DNA of 64,000 nt from Buchnera aphidicola (Symydobius americanus) (GCF_964059135.1 NZ_OZ060393.1:316001-380000), one strand, 5' to 3'; positions 29,380 through 40,321 are shown, numbered from the stretch's first letter. Notes: a model not told the origin generated them from the letters alone. Numbers and translations are program-made.

Positions 29380-29861
29380 ACATATAATTATTAATTATAT
29401 AATTTAATACATTACCTACTTTAAATCAAACAGATTATGTTAAAAATATATCAATCAAATAATACTAATTTATTAATAGACAAAACATGTGATATTATTA
29501 AAAAATATTCATCAAATAATGCTTTTATAAAAGAAAATTTTATTGTTCAAAATAACCAATTACAAGAATGGATTAAATACAGAATAGCAAAAAAAAATGG
29601 TATTCTAGCTAATGTAGAATTTTTTACATTCAAAAATTTTATTTTAAAAATATTAAATTATAACAAAAAAGATAAATCATATAAATATGATAATTTTTCA
29701 TATTATTTAACTTGGGAAATTATGAACATTGCCGAATATAAGAATATCTCATACTTTATAAAAAAAAAAGATAATCAAACAAAAAAAATGATATTCTCCA
29801 CATACATGGCTAAGTTATTTAATCAATACTCATATTACCAACCTAATTGGAATCACGATCT

Positions 29862-29888
29862 AAAAAAAAATAAAAAAAAAATTTTTTT
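29862..29888. repeat. Homopolymer tract A9-T-A10-T7 at the recC frame break
   Basis: Nine A, one T, ten A and seven T in a row, exactly where the recC reading frame changes. In frame it offers consecutive AAA codons, a classic site for RNA polymerase slippage and also for -1 ribosomal slippage. Confidence 0.95.
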
Positions 29889-30342
29889 GATAAACAAAAA
29901 TGGCAAATTACACTTTGGGAAAATTGCTTACAAAACATAGAACATAAACAATCAGGCATTATCATTAATCAATATCAAATAATCGAAATTTTATCAAAAA
30001 ATAAAAATCAAATATATGATAAAAAATATAAAAATTTTTCAAAAAATATTTTTTTCTTTAACGATTTCAAAATTAATCAAAATGAATTTGAAATCTTAAA
30101 ATTAATGAGCAAAAATTTTAATATATACATTTTTATGACAATACCATCTAAAAACTTTTTTCTAAAACATATCACTCCAGATAAAAAAAATAAAACTAAA
30201 AAAAGTATCGAAAATTATTTAAATATCTGTAAAAAAATATCCCATACATTTCAATCTTTATTATATTCTTTTGGAAAAAATGGATATGAATCCTTACTAA
30301 CACTTCTTAATCAACATGGAAAGTACATTACATCAATTAATC

Positions 30343-30358
30343 AAAAAAAAAAAAAAAA
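30343..30358. repeat. A16 homopolymer inside recC
   Basis: Sixteen consecutive A within INQKKKKNILL of the downstream recC frame, the longest pure homopolymer I found in the window. The current genomic length keeps the frame. Confidence 0.95.
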
Positions 30359-32723
30359 TATTCTATTATATTTAAAAAAACACATAAATAATATAAATCA
30401 AAAACATATAAAAAATAAAATTATATTAAAAACAAAAGATACATCTATTTCTATCCATGCTTGTAAAACAATTTACCATGAAATCGAAATATTATATAAA
30501 AACATTGTAAATATACTAAATACCAAAAAAAATATTATGATTCATGATATTATAATTACATCATATAACCTGAATACATATTACCCATTTATAAAAACAA
30601 TTTTTGAATCCCCAAATCAACAATATAAAATACCATACGTTATATGTAATAAATTAAATAAAAAAACAAAAATTGCATTAAAAATTCTAAAAAATCTATT
30701 TGAATTACAAAATAATGATTTTGAAAACAAAAATATATTTATAATATTAAATTATGTAGAAATTTCTAATAAATTTTTAATTTCTGAAGATGAAATATTA
30801 ATTTTAAAAAAATGGACAAAACAACTTAATATTAAATGGGGATTTAATATAAAACATAAAATAAAAATTTCATCCATAAACAATGATATAAATACTTGGA
30901 AATTTGGAATAAATAGAATGATTTTAGGATCATCTTTAGAAAATGAAAACCAAATTTGGAATAATATTATCCCTTACAGTCATGATGGAATTTTATACAC
31001 AAATTTAGTCAATAAATTTATGAAATTTATATTCACTTTATATAAATGGAAAATAAAATTATCTTACCCTAAAAAATTAAAATCATGGCTTCCAATATGT
31101 AAAAAATTAATTAAAACATTTATTGATAAAAAAAGTATATTAAAAAAAGAACTAAAAAATATTCAACATGTATGGAAAAAAATAATTTCAATCGGAATTA
31201 AAAGCAAATACCAAAAAAAAATTAAAATAGAACCACTATTTGAAAAACTCAAAAAAAATATTAAAAATCATTCCAAAACAAAATCCATAAAAATTGGAAA
31301 ATTATCATTTTGTCCAATACAATCTGTACATACTATTCCTTATAAAATTTTTTATATATTAGGAATGAATAACAATATAGATTTAGAAGAAGAATCACAA
31401 ACCGATTTTAATTTATTAATAAAAAATCAAAAATACAAATATTCAAATAATACATATAAAAATCGTTACATATTTTTACATATTATTAATGCGGCAAAAA
31501 AAAATATATATATTAGCTATAATCACGATACAAATTATCATTTAAACGAAATAAGATATTCAAAAATAATTGATGAGCTAATCACATACATTCAAAAAAC
31601 ATTTAAAATAAATAATAAAATATATAAAAATATCAATAAAAATATTTTAAATAATATAATTCATGATCACACAAAAAATAATTTAAAACCCGTACAGAAA
31701 AAAAATCAAATAAAATATCAAAATATAATAAATTTAAAAACAAAAATAATATTATTAAAAAAAAATCAAGAAACAAAATCAATTAATTTTCAAAAAATTT
31801 TATATTTTTGGAAAAACCCAATTATTTTTTTTTTTCATCAACAATTAAAAATTAAAAATATAAAAAGATATGATACATTAGATACAAAAAATTATGAAAC
31901 ATTCCATTTAAAAAATGTAGATGCTTATAAAATTAAAAAAGATATTATTAAATCCTTAATAAATAACAAAAATACTAAATTCGATTTTGAATTATATAAA
32001 AAAAGGGGGAACTTACCAAATGAAAATTTTGATATATTAGTATGGGAAAAACAAAAAGAACAAATAGAATTAATATATAAAAAACTATCAACCATATATC
32101 AAACAAAAAATGTTCATACTTTTAAAATCAATATTAATAATATTAATATATTCGGAAACCTATCTCTTATTAACACAGATAGAATAATCAGATGGAAAGT
32201 AAGAAAACTATATTTTTATGATGCTCTACAAATCTGGATTGAACATTTAATATATTGTATATTAGGAGGAAAAAAAAACAGTATCATCTTAGGATACCCT
32301 AATATCCAATGGAAATTTAAAACAATTAATCCAGCTTTAGCTTATATTCACTTAAACTATTATATTGAAGGATATTTATCTGGATTAATTCGTCCAATAC
32401 CATTAATAAAATCTGGTATAATATGGGTAGAGACAATATACGGTCAAAAAACAAACATTCAAAAAAATCCTATTAAAACCATGGAAGTTGCAAATAAAAA
32501 ACTATTAAATACTTGGAACGGAAAAACCGAAAAACATGGAGAAAAAAATAACCCTTATATTCAAAAAATTATACCAACTTTAAATGAAAAATATATTCAA
32601 ATAATTAAAAAAACATGTAAAAAATGGATGCTACCTATATTAAATAAAAAAATCATTAGTACATTTTAAAAAATTTATTAAAAAATTTAAAAATTATAAA
32701 AAATCACAAATCAAGTATTTTAA

Positions 32724-35700
32724 ATGAACAAAATAATCAAAAAACTGTTTGATGTAATCAATACTCCTATCAAAAATATTTGTTTAATTGAAGCTTCAGC
32801 AGGAACCGGAAAAACATTAACAATATGTTTATTATATTTAAGAATATTAATAGGAATAAATACTAAGAGATACCCCATAAATAATATTTTAGTAGTGACA
32901 TTTACTAAATTAGCACAAAAAGAATTATTTAAACGAATTAAAAATTACATTTATGATTTAAAAAAATCGTGTCTTAAAAAAGAAATTCATAAACATTCTG
33001 TATTAAAAATAATTTTTAATGAAATAAAAGACTTTAAAAAAACTTATATCAAATTACAAATCGCAGAAAATAATTTCAATCAATCCTGCATATATACTAT
33101 AGATGCATTTTTTTTTAAAATATTGAATTTCAATACATTTGATTCAAAAATAGAATGTCAAAAACATGTTATAAAAAATCAACAAGAAATATATTTAAAA
33201 TCCGCAATTCAATACTGGAGAAAATATTATTATTCTCTCCCAACAGGTATAACATATATAATATATACTCATTGGTATACACCAGAAAATTTAATATTCA
33301 AAATAATCCCCTGGGTTAAAAAATATCAAGAAAAAAAAGTAACTATAAAATTTGAAAATTTTGAAAAAATACATCAATACTATAAAAAATTTGATATCCT
33401 ATTAAATACAATTAAGAAAAACTGGAAAAAACAAAAAAAATACATTCTAAATTTTATTAATAAAAATACAGATAATAAAAAAATATACAATACAAAAAAT
33501 ATTTCAAATTGGATAAAAAAAATATCAAAATGGGCTAGTATAAATAATGATATAAAAAAATATAATATTCCAAATGAATTAAAATATTTTAAAAATAAAA
33601 AAATAATAAAATACATAAAAGATAAAAAAAAACATCAAAATATATTTTTAAAAAAAATTGAATTATTATTTAATAATTTATCAAAAATTAACCAATTAAT
33701 AATAAATCACGCTATTTCAAAAATATTTAAAATATTTAATCATATAAAAAAAATAAATCGCATATCTGATTTTGAAGATTTATTAAATAAAACTAATGCA
33801 TATATTAAAAAAAATGACTTAAAAAAAACACTCCAAAAAAAATACCCAATAGCATTTATAGATGAATTTCAAGATACTAACCAAAAACAATTTAATATAT
33901 TTAAAACAATTTATGAAGAAAAAAGAAATGCATTAATATTAATTGGCGACCCCAAACAATCTATTTATGAATTTCGCGGAGCAAATATTTTAAATTACCT
34001 AAAAATACAATCAAAAATCTATCAACATTATATTTTAAATACCAATTGGCGATCATCTTTTGAAATAAATGAAGGAATCAATATTTTATTTAATCGATTT
34101 AAGTATCCATTTATTTTAAAAAAAATTCAATTTATTCCAACACATTCTCCTAAAAAAAACAAAAATATAAAATTTATAATTAATAAAATTCAATATCCTG
34201 CTTTTAAAATAATATGTCATAAAAAAAAACAATCTCTTCAAGAATATAGAGAATGGATTGCAAAAATATGCGCTAAAAATATTTTATACTGGTTAAAAGA
34301 AGCAAAAAAAAATAATGCTTGTATTAAAATAAATCATAATATAAAAACATTAAAAAAAAAACACATTGCAATACTAGTACGTAATAAAATAGAATCACAA
34401 ATTATCATAAATGAACTAAATAATTTAAATATATCAAATATATATCTATCTGAAAAAAAAAATATTTTTCAAAGTAAAGAAGCAAATGAAATATTATGGA
34501 TATTAAAGGCTATTTTAAATGTAAAAAATATAAATTACTTAAAACGCGCTTGTTTCAGCAATATAATTAAAAAAACATTTAATGAAATTTTTTATTTAGA
34601 TAAAGATTATAAAAAATTTTCATATATTATAAAAGAATTTCAAAACTATTATAAAATATTAAATACATTTGGAATTTTAAATTTAATTCAATTACTTGCA
34701 TCAGAATATATTAAAAAACAAGAAAAAACTGATAATATTAAAGTTAATAACATGATACATATAGGAAAATTATTACATGAAAAATTTGAATGCTATTATT
34801 ATTATTCAGAATTAATAATTTGGTTTGAAAATAAAATATCTCATATAAAATCCATCAACCCAAAAAATACAATTAATATATTAAATGATCAAAAAAACAT
34901 TCATATTCTTTCAATTCATAAATCAAAAGGATTAGAGTATCCAATTATATGGATTCCATTTGGAATAAATGCGATTAAACATAATCAAAACAATACTTTA
35001 ACATTATCTGAAGAAATTAGATTACTATATGTTGCATGTACTCGCGCAATGATACATTGTAGTATAGGTATAAGTTATTTAAATAAAAAAGATACAATAA
35101 ATAAAAAAATAGAAAATATTCCATTAAAATATATTATACAATGTGGAGAAAAAAAAAATTTCTTTCAATTTAAGGAAGAATTAAAAAATATCAGTCAAAA
35201 AAACATTATAGAAATCGAAACAAATACAGAAATTGATGAATCTTATATAGATATTAATGAAGATAAAAAAAAAATAATACAGAAATCGCCTAATATAACA
35301 ACAAAATATATAAAACAAAAACTTTATTATGGAGAAAATACAAGTTTCTCAAAAATAAAAAAAAAATACAAAAATAAACAATCATTATCTAGTGATATAA
35401 AATATTATACAAAATCTTACTTAAACAAATATAAAAATTCCTCTAATAATATTCATAAATTTCCTAGAGGAAAAAAAACTGGAATTTTTTTACATAAAAT
35501 ATTAAAAAATACTGAATTTCAAAAACAAATAAATGTAATATGGTTATTAAAAACATTAAAAAAAGAAAAAATATCAAAAAAATGGTTTAAAATATTAAAT
35601 AATTGGTATGAAGATATTGTACATAAAACACTAAATAATGAATCACTAAAGTTATCAAAAATTAATCCCAATAAATGCATCAAAGAAGTAAAATTTTATA

Positions 35701-36149
35701 TACCCATAAAAACAGGAATTAGTAGCAAAAAAATACAAACAATCCTTAAGAATTACAATAATAATATTAATTTAAATCACTCAATAAATTTCAAAAACAT
35801 TAAAGGTATGTTACACGGTACAATTGATTTAATATTCTATTGGAAAAAAAAATATTATCTAATGGATTACAAATCAAACTGGTTAGGAGAAGATAATAGT
35901 TTTTATACAATAAAAAATATAAAACATGAAATACTAAAAAATAATTATGATTTACAATATCAATTGTATTCTTTAGCATTACACCGATATTTAAAAATAA
36001 AAATTAAAAAATATTCATTCATTAAACATTTTGGTGGTATATTTTATATATTTTTACGTGGTATGGAAAAAAAATCTAAAAATTCTGGTGTTTTTTTTCA
36101 TCAACCAAACATATCTTTTATTACAGAACTGGATAATTTATTTAATTAA
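32724..36149 (+). CDS. recB: RecB, exodeoxyribonuclease V beta subunit (helicase-nuclease)
   Basis: 3'-5' SF1 helicase and the single nuclease of RecBCD. 1,141 residues against 1,180 in E. coli. Helicase motif I is EASAGTGKT (23-31), motif II FIDEFQDTNQKQF (near 382), motif III GDPKQSIYEFRGAN (near 412), then NWRSS, ILSIHKSKGLEYPIIW (motif V) and RLLYVACTRA (motif VI). The C-terminal nuclease site is complete: D1035 in GTIDLIF, and D1048 and K1050 in MDYKSNWLG. Even the very Lys/Asn-rich inserts keep the frame open. It sits 54 bases after recC and 11 before recD. Confidence 0.96.
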   Translation: MNKIIKKLFDVINTPIKNICLIEASAGTGKTLTICLLYLRILIGINTKRYPINNILVVTFTKLAQKELFKRIKNYIYDLKKSCLKKEIHKHSVLKIIFNEIKDFKKTYIKLQIAENNFNQSCIYTIDAFFFKILNFNTFDSKIECQKHVIKNQQEIYLKSAIQYWRKYYYSLPTGITYIIYTHWYTPENLIFKIIPWVKKYQEKKVTIKFENFEKIHQYYKKFDILLNTIKKNWKKQKKYILNFINKNTDNKKIYNTKNISNWIKKISKWASINNDIKKYNIPNELKYFKNKKIIKYIKDKKKHQNIFLKKIELLFNNLSKINQLIINHAISKIFKIFNHIKKINRISDFEDLLNKTNAYIKKNDLKKTLQKKYPIAFIDEFQDTNQKQFNIFKTIYEEKRNALILIGDPKQSIYEFRGANILNYLKIQSKIYQHYILNTNWRSSFEINEGINILFNRFKYPFILKKIQFIPTHSPKKNKNIKFIINKIQYPAFKIICHKKKQSLQEYREWIAKICAKNILYWLKEAKKNNACIKINHNIKTLKKKHIAILVRNKIESQIIINELNNLNISNIYLSEKKNIFQSKEANEILWILKAILNVKNINYLKRACFSNIIKKTFNEIFYLDKDYKKFSYIIKEFQNYYKILNTFGILNLIQLLASEYIKKQEKTDNIKVNNMIHIGKLLHEKFECYYYYSELIIWFENKISHIKSINPKNTINILNDQKNIHILSIHKSKGLEYPIIWIPFGINAIKHNQNNTLTLSEEIRLLYVACTRAMIHCSIGISYLNKKDTINKKIENIPLKYIIQCGEKKNFFQFKEELKNISQKNIIEIETNTEIDESYIDINEDKKKIIQKSPNITTKYIKQKLYYGENTSFSKIKKKYKNKQSLSSDIKYYTKSYLNKYKNSSNNIHKFPRGKKTGIFLHKILKNTEFQKQINVIWLLKTLKKEKISKKWFKILNNWYEDIVHKTLNNESLKLSKINPNKCIKEVKFYIPIKTGISSKKIQTILKNYNNNINLNHSINFKNIKGMLHGTIDLIFYWKKKYYLMDYKSNWLGEDNSFYTIKNIKHEILKNNYDLQYQLYSLALHRYLKIKIKKYSFIKHFGGIFYIFLRGMEKKSKNSGVFFHQPNISFITELDNLFN

Positions 36150-36160
36150 ATTAATATCAA

Positions 36161-37963
36161 ATGATAAAATTATTACAAATTGCTGTTAAAAAATCTTTAA
36201 TCAGATTATTTGATTTAGAATTCGGATATTTAATATCTCAAAAAAAAAATAATCTAACTATGTTAGTAAGTGCATGTTTAAGTTATGCAAGTTATATGGG
36301 AAATTCCTGTTTACCAATATCAATATTTGAAAAAAAAAATTTTTTTCCAAAAAAAGAAATAATATTAATTAAAAAAATATTAAATAAAATTAATAACATA
36401 AAAAACTGGAAACAAGAACTACTAAAAGATAAAAATATTAGTCATGAAAAATATGATACACCATTAATAATTTATAAAAACAAAATATACTTAAATAAAA
36501 TCTGGAAAATTGAAAAAAAAATAGTTAATTTTATTAAAAAAAATAATATTCAATCAAAATATTTCTTAAAATATACTAATGAAATAAAAAATATACTATT
36601 TCAAATTACCGAAAATCAACAAAAAAAAGCTATTGCATTAGCAATGATAAAAAAAATTACTTTTATCATAGGAGGACCTGGAACCGGGAAAACTACCATC
36701 ATAAAAAAAATACTAGATATTATAATAAATTTAGATAAAAATATTTTAAACATTAAAATAGCTGCGTATACAGGAAAAGCAACATGCAGAATTAATGAAA
36801 CACTTAAAAAAAATATAAACTATAGAAATATTAAAGCTATAACATTGCATAATTTGATTGGTATAAAATATAATTCCAAACACAATTATTTTAATACTAA
36901 TAATAAAATATTAGTAGACATATTAATTATAGATGAAACATCTATGATTGATTTATTTACCATGAATAAATTAATTGACGCATTACCTAATTATACAGAA
37001 ATTATATTTTTAGGAGATATAAATCAATTATCTTCAATAGAAAATGGATCAATCTTGAAAGATATTTGTTATTATGCAAAAAATACATACACTGAAAAAA
37101 CAAAAAATTTACTTGAAAAAATTACAGATTGTAAAATAAAAATAAATAATAATTTTATTACAAATATTACCGATTGTATCTATATTTTAAAAAAAACATA
37201 TAGATTTAAAAAAAACAATTATATTAAAAAACTTTCTAATTCTATATTAAAAAATGATAATAATATAATAAACAAAATTATAAATGGTAAATTTTATAAT
37301 ATAAATTATTATAATATAAATACGGATAAAAAATATAAAAATATGATACAGTATATCATACTGATGTATTCAAAATATTTAAATAAATTAAATACTGAAT
37401 ACTCCAAAGAAAAAATAATTCAATTATTTAATAAATATCAAGTATTATGTGCAATACATAATGGAGCATTTTCTACAAATGAAATTAATCAAAATATTGA
37501 AAATAATATAATTATAAAATATAAAATTAAGAAATATTGGATAAATAATGATTTTTGGTATCATGGAAGACCAATTATGATCCAAAAAAATAATAAATAT
37601 TTAAATTTATTTAATGGGGATATTGGAATTACTATGTATAATCAAAAAAACCAACTAGAATTTTTTTTCTTACATAAAAAGAACAAATTAAAAAAAATAC
37701 CCATTTACTTACTAGATCAAAAAGAATATGAAATTCCATGGAGTATAACAATACATAAATCACAAGGATCAGAATTTAAAAATATTATTATTATTTTACC
37801 AAAAATATTTAAAGATATATTAAACAAAGAACTAATATATACTGCAATAACAAGATCTAAAAAAAAAATTACAATATTCTCGGATAAAAATATCTTAAAA
37901 AAAACCTTGAAAAACGAAAATATAAGATTTAGTGGGATAAAAGATTTAATAAGGGATAAATAA
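36161..37963 (+). CDS. recD: RecD, exodeoxyribonuclease V alpha subunit (5'-3' helicase)
   Basis: Fast 5'-3' SF1B helicase of RecBCD. 600 residues against 608 in E. coli. Walker A GGPGTGKTT is at 171-179, followed by LIIDETSMIDLF (motif II, near 260), FLGDINQLSSIENG (motif III, near 290), and near the C-terminus SWSITIHKSQGSEF and LIYTAITRSKKK (motifs V/VI). Its stop is followed closely by the antisense tRNA-fMet gene. The helicase parts look fully functional, so the complex appears under selection despite the recC lesion. Confidence 0.96.
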   Translation: MIKLLQIAVKKSLIRLFDLEFGYLISQKKNNLTMLVSACLSYASYMGNSCLPISIFEKKNFFPKKEIILIKKILNKINNIKNWKQELLKDKNISHEKYDTPLIIYKNKIYLNKIWKIEKKIVNFIKKNNIQSKYFLKYTNEIKNILFQITENQQKKAIALAMIKKITFIIGGPGTGKTTIIKKILDIIINLDKNILNIKIAAYTGKATCRINETLKKNINYRNIKAITLHNLIGIKYNSKHNYFNTNNKILVDILIIDETSMIDLFTMNKLIDALPNYTEIIFLGDINQLSSIENGSILKDICYYAKNTYTEKTKNLLEKITDCKIKINNNFITNITDCIYILKKTYRFKKNNYIKKLSNSILKNDNNIINKIINGKFYNINYYNINTDKKYKNMIQYIILMYSKYLNKLNTEYSKEKIIQLFNKYQVLCAIHNGAFSTNEINQNIENNIIIKYKIKKYWINNDFWYHGRPIMIQKNNKYLNLFNGDIGITMYNQKNQLEFFFLHKKNKLKKIPIYLLDQKEYEIPWSITIHKSQGSEFKNIIIILPKIFKDILNKELIYTAITRSKKKITIFSDKNILKKTLKNENIRFSGIKDLIRDK

Positions 37964-37980
37964 ATTGAATATAAAAAAAA

Positions 37981-38057
<77 letters not shown>

Positions 38058-38068
38058 ACTATTTATAA

Positions 38069-38097
38069 ATTATACATGATATAAAAATAAATATCAA
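38069..38097 (-). promoter_or_regulatory. Sigma-70 promoter of tRNA-fMet
   Basis: On the minus strand, TTGATA (38092-38097, 5 of 6 consensus), a spacer of exactly 17 bases, and TATAAT (38069-38074, 6 of 6). The -10 box ends 11 bases before the mature tRNA 5' end, leaving a leader of only about 4 bases. This is the best promoter match I found in the window. Confidence 0.75.
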
Positions 38098-38128
38098 CAA
38101 TTAAAATATTTTTTTTTAAGAGAAAATA

Positions 38129-38629
38129 ATGAATATAAAAAATAATCATCTTGAACAACAAAACATATCAATTATTCAAGGAAAGGTTACATCTGAAACA
38201 TCTAAAATAGCAATTATAATATCAAGATTTAATGAATTTATTAATGAAAATTTATTAAGAGGAGCTGTAGATACTTTAAATAGAATAGGAAATATACATT
38301 ATAACAACATTACTGTTATTAAGATACCTGGGGCATATGAAATACCAATTATTGCAAATAAAATTGCAAGTTTGAAAAAATATGATGGAATAATAACATT
38401 AGGAACAATTATTAAAGGAGAAACTATGCATTTTGAAATACTTTCAGGAATAGTTAGTACTAAAATATCAGAAATTAGTATAAATCACAATATACCTATT
38501 ACACTTGGGATATTAATAACTAATACTATCGAACAAGCAATAAATAGAGCAGGAAACAAATTTGGAAATAAAGGAAATGAAGCAGCATTATCTCTTCTAG
38601 AGACAATTAATGTACTTAAAATACTATAA
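38129..38629 (+). CDS. ribE: RibE (RibH), 6,7-dimethyl-8-ribityllumazine synthase
   Basis: Penultimate riboflavin step, forming an icosahedral or oligomeric enzyme. 166 residues against 156 in E. coli; the excess is an N-terminal extension of about 10. ISRFNEFINENLLRGAVDTL, the IPGAYEIP substrate block near 70 and GTIIKGETMHFE near 92 (with the catalytic His) are intact. It lies ahead of ribD, whereas E. coli has ribD before ribE. Riboflavin is a vitamin that Buchnera can supply to aphids. Confidence 0.96.
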   Translation: MNIKNNHLEQQNISIIQGKVTSETSKIAIIISRFNEFINENLLRGAVDTLNRIGNIHYNNITVIKIPGAYEIPIIANKIASLKKYDGIITLGTIIKGETMHFEILSGIVSTKISEISINHNIPITLGILITNTIEQAINRAGNKFGNKGNEAALSLLETINVLKIL

Positions 38630-38717
38630 ACATTTTAACTAAATTAAAAAAAATGCATAAATTCATCAAACTTTAAACAATTAAATATATACAATAAATA
38701 TATTTTAAAAAATACAT

Positions 38718-39845
38718 ATGAAAAAAATACTAAAAAATCAAAATAAGATAAAACAAAAAGATATATTTTATATGAAAAAAGCAATTAAATTATCAAAAAA
38801 AGGAGAATATACAACAGATCCAAATCCAAATGTTGGATGTGTAATTGTAAAAAAAAAAAAAATAGTCGGCATAGGATGGCACGAAAAATATGGAACAAAT
38901 CATGCAGAAGTAAATGCTATTAATATGGCTGGAAAACTAGCAAAAAATGGAACAGCATATGTATCACTTGAACCATGTAATCACTTCGGAAAAACCCCGC
39001 CCTGTTGTCAAGCTATTGTAAAATCTGGAATTAAAAGAGTTGTAATATCTTCAATGGATCCTAACCCTAAAGTATCCGGAAAAGGAGTAAAATTTTTAAA
39101 AAAATCAGGTATTTTAATAACTACAGGAATCTTAAAAAAACAGTCAGAATACATAAATAGAGGTTTCTTAAAACGAATGAAAACTGGACTACCATGGATT
39201 CAATTGAAATTAGCTATTTCAATAGATGGTAGAACTGCTATGAAAAATGGTGAAAGCAAATGGATTACTTCAAATCATGCAAGAAAAGATGTTCATAAAT
39301 TTCGGTCGAAAAGTTCAGCAATAATTAGTACAAGCAATACTATTTTAACAGATAATCCACTATTAACGGCAAGATATAAAATAAAAAATAATGATAAAAT
39401 CAAACAACCAATTAGAATTATTGTAGATAGTCAAAATCGAGTTAAACCATATCATAATTTAATTAAACAAACAGAAAAAATATGGTTAATACGATTAAAA
39501 AAAGATAATGAAACTTGGCCGAATCACGTTCAACAAATATTAATTCCATCCTATAAAAAAAAAATTAATTTAATTAAACTATTTTACATGTTAGGAAAAA
39601 AAGAAATTAATACAATATGGATTGAATCCGGATCAATATTCTTCAGTAAAATATTAAACCTGGGTATAGCAGACGAAATAATCTTTTATATAGCAACAAA
39701 AATGCTAGGAGATACAGGAAAACCATCATTTATTACAAATAAAATTACTAATTTAAAAAATGTACCGAATTTTCGATTAGAAAAAATTAAACGTATTGGT
39801 CCTGATATTAAAATAATTTTAAAACCATATATCAAAAATCAATAA
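38718..39845 (+). CDS. ribD: RibD, bifunctional diaminohydroxyphosphoribosylaminopyrimidine deaminase / uracil reductase
   Basis: Second and third steps of riboflavin synthesis in one protein. 375 residues against 367 in E. coli. The N-terminal zinc deaminase has H62, E64 (HAEVNAI), C87 and C96 (LEPCNHFGKTPPCC). The C-terminal NADPH reductase has LKLAISIDGRTA near 165, FRSKSSAIISTSNTILTDNP, and a family C-terminus. Both halves are in one open frame. I recall that in some Buchnera strains they are separate genes, so the fused state is worth noting. A 14-base poly(A) run (38849-38862) lies in the deaminase part. Confidence 0.96.
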   Translation: MKKILKNQNKIKQKDIFYMKKAIKLSKKGEYTTDPNPNVGCVIVKKKKIVGIGWHEKYGTNHAEVNAINMAGKLAKNGTAYVSLEPCNHFGKTPPCCQAIVKSGIKRVVISSMDPNPKVSGKGVKFLKKSGILITTGILKKQSEYINRGFLKRMKTGLPWIQLKLAISIDGRTAMKNGESKWITSNHARKDVHKFRSKSSAIISTSNTILTDNPLLTARYKIKNNDKIKQPIRIIVDSQNRVKPYHNLIKQTEKIWLIRLKKDNETWPNHVQQILIPSYKKKINLIKLFYMLGKKEINTIWIESGSIFFSKILNLGIADEIIFYIATKMLGDTGKPSFITNKITNLKNVPNFRLEKIKRIGPDIKIILKPYIKNQ

Positions 39846-39892
39846 AATACAATCAAATAAAATAATCAAAAATATTTTACATAGGAAAATAC

Positions 39893-40321
39893 ATGAAACA
39901 GGAAGCAAGAAAAAATGCAAGAAAATATGCTATGCAAGCAATTTACTCTTGGGAATTATCCAAAAATTCTACAATAGAGATTATTAAACAATATAAGAAA
40001 ATTTTTTACAAAAAAAATATAGATCTAACATATTTTAATGAATTAATTACAAATATTATTATACATTATAAAATTCTAGATGAATTAATTCAAAACAACT
40101 TAGAACAAAAATTTTCAAGATTAGGTCAAATCGAAAAAGCAATACTTAGAATTGCTTTTTACGAATTATTAAACAGATTCGATATTCCATACAAAGTATC
40201 CATTAATGAAGGAATTGAATTAGCCAAAATATTTGGATCAAGAGACAGTCATAAATTTATTAATAGTATTTTAGATAAAGGAGCAAAAAACATACGAGTA
40301 AATAAAATCAAAAAATTTTAA
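39893..40321 (+). CDS. nusB: NusB, transcription antitermination factor
   Basis: All-helical RNA-binding protein that, with NusE (S10), binds boxA and prevents premature termination of rRNA transcription. 142 residues against 139 in E. coli. RKNARKYAMQAIYSWELS (6-23), IEKAILRIAFYELL near 84 and the C-terminal INEGIELAKIFGSRDSHKFINSILDK block are typical. AGGAAAATAC precedes the ATG. Its 3' end overlaps the convergent yajR end by 4 bases; thiL, pgpA, dxs and ispA, which lie between them in E. coli, are absent here. Confidence 0.96.
   Translation: MKQEARKNARKYAMQAIYSWELSKNSTIEIIKQYKKIFYKKNIDLTYFNELITNIIIHYKILDELIQNNLEQKFSRLGQIEKAILRIAFYELLNRFDIPYKVSINEGIELAKIFGSRDSHKFINSILDKGAKNIRVNKIKKF

Larger units (their letters stand above)
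29437..32669 (+). pseudogene. recC: RecC, exodeoxyribonuclease V gamma subunit, interrupted by one frameshift in a poly(A) region
   Basis: RecC is the scaffold and Chi-recognition subunit of RecBCD. The N-terminal frame (29437-29940) matches the E. coli RecC start (LKIYQSN, QEWIKYRIAKKNGILANVEF) up to YYQPNW. It then leaves homology after the run A9-T-A10-T7 at 29862-29888. The homologous sequence resumes at once in the -1 frame from 29889 (DKQKWQITLWENCLQ) and stays open to 32669, including FHVCHS-like, TRMILGSS and C-terminal blocks. Adding one A would give a 1,077-residue protein against 1,122 in E. coli. No other stop or shift is seen, and recB and recD are intact, so this may be a recent lesion, a sequencing error, or a gene rescued by slippage. 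An A16 run lies further in, at 30343-30358. Confidence 0.85.
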
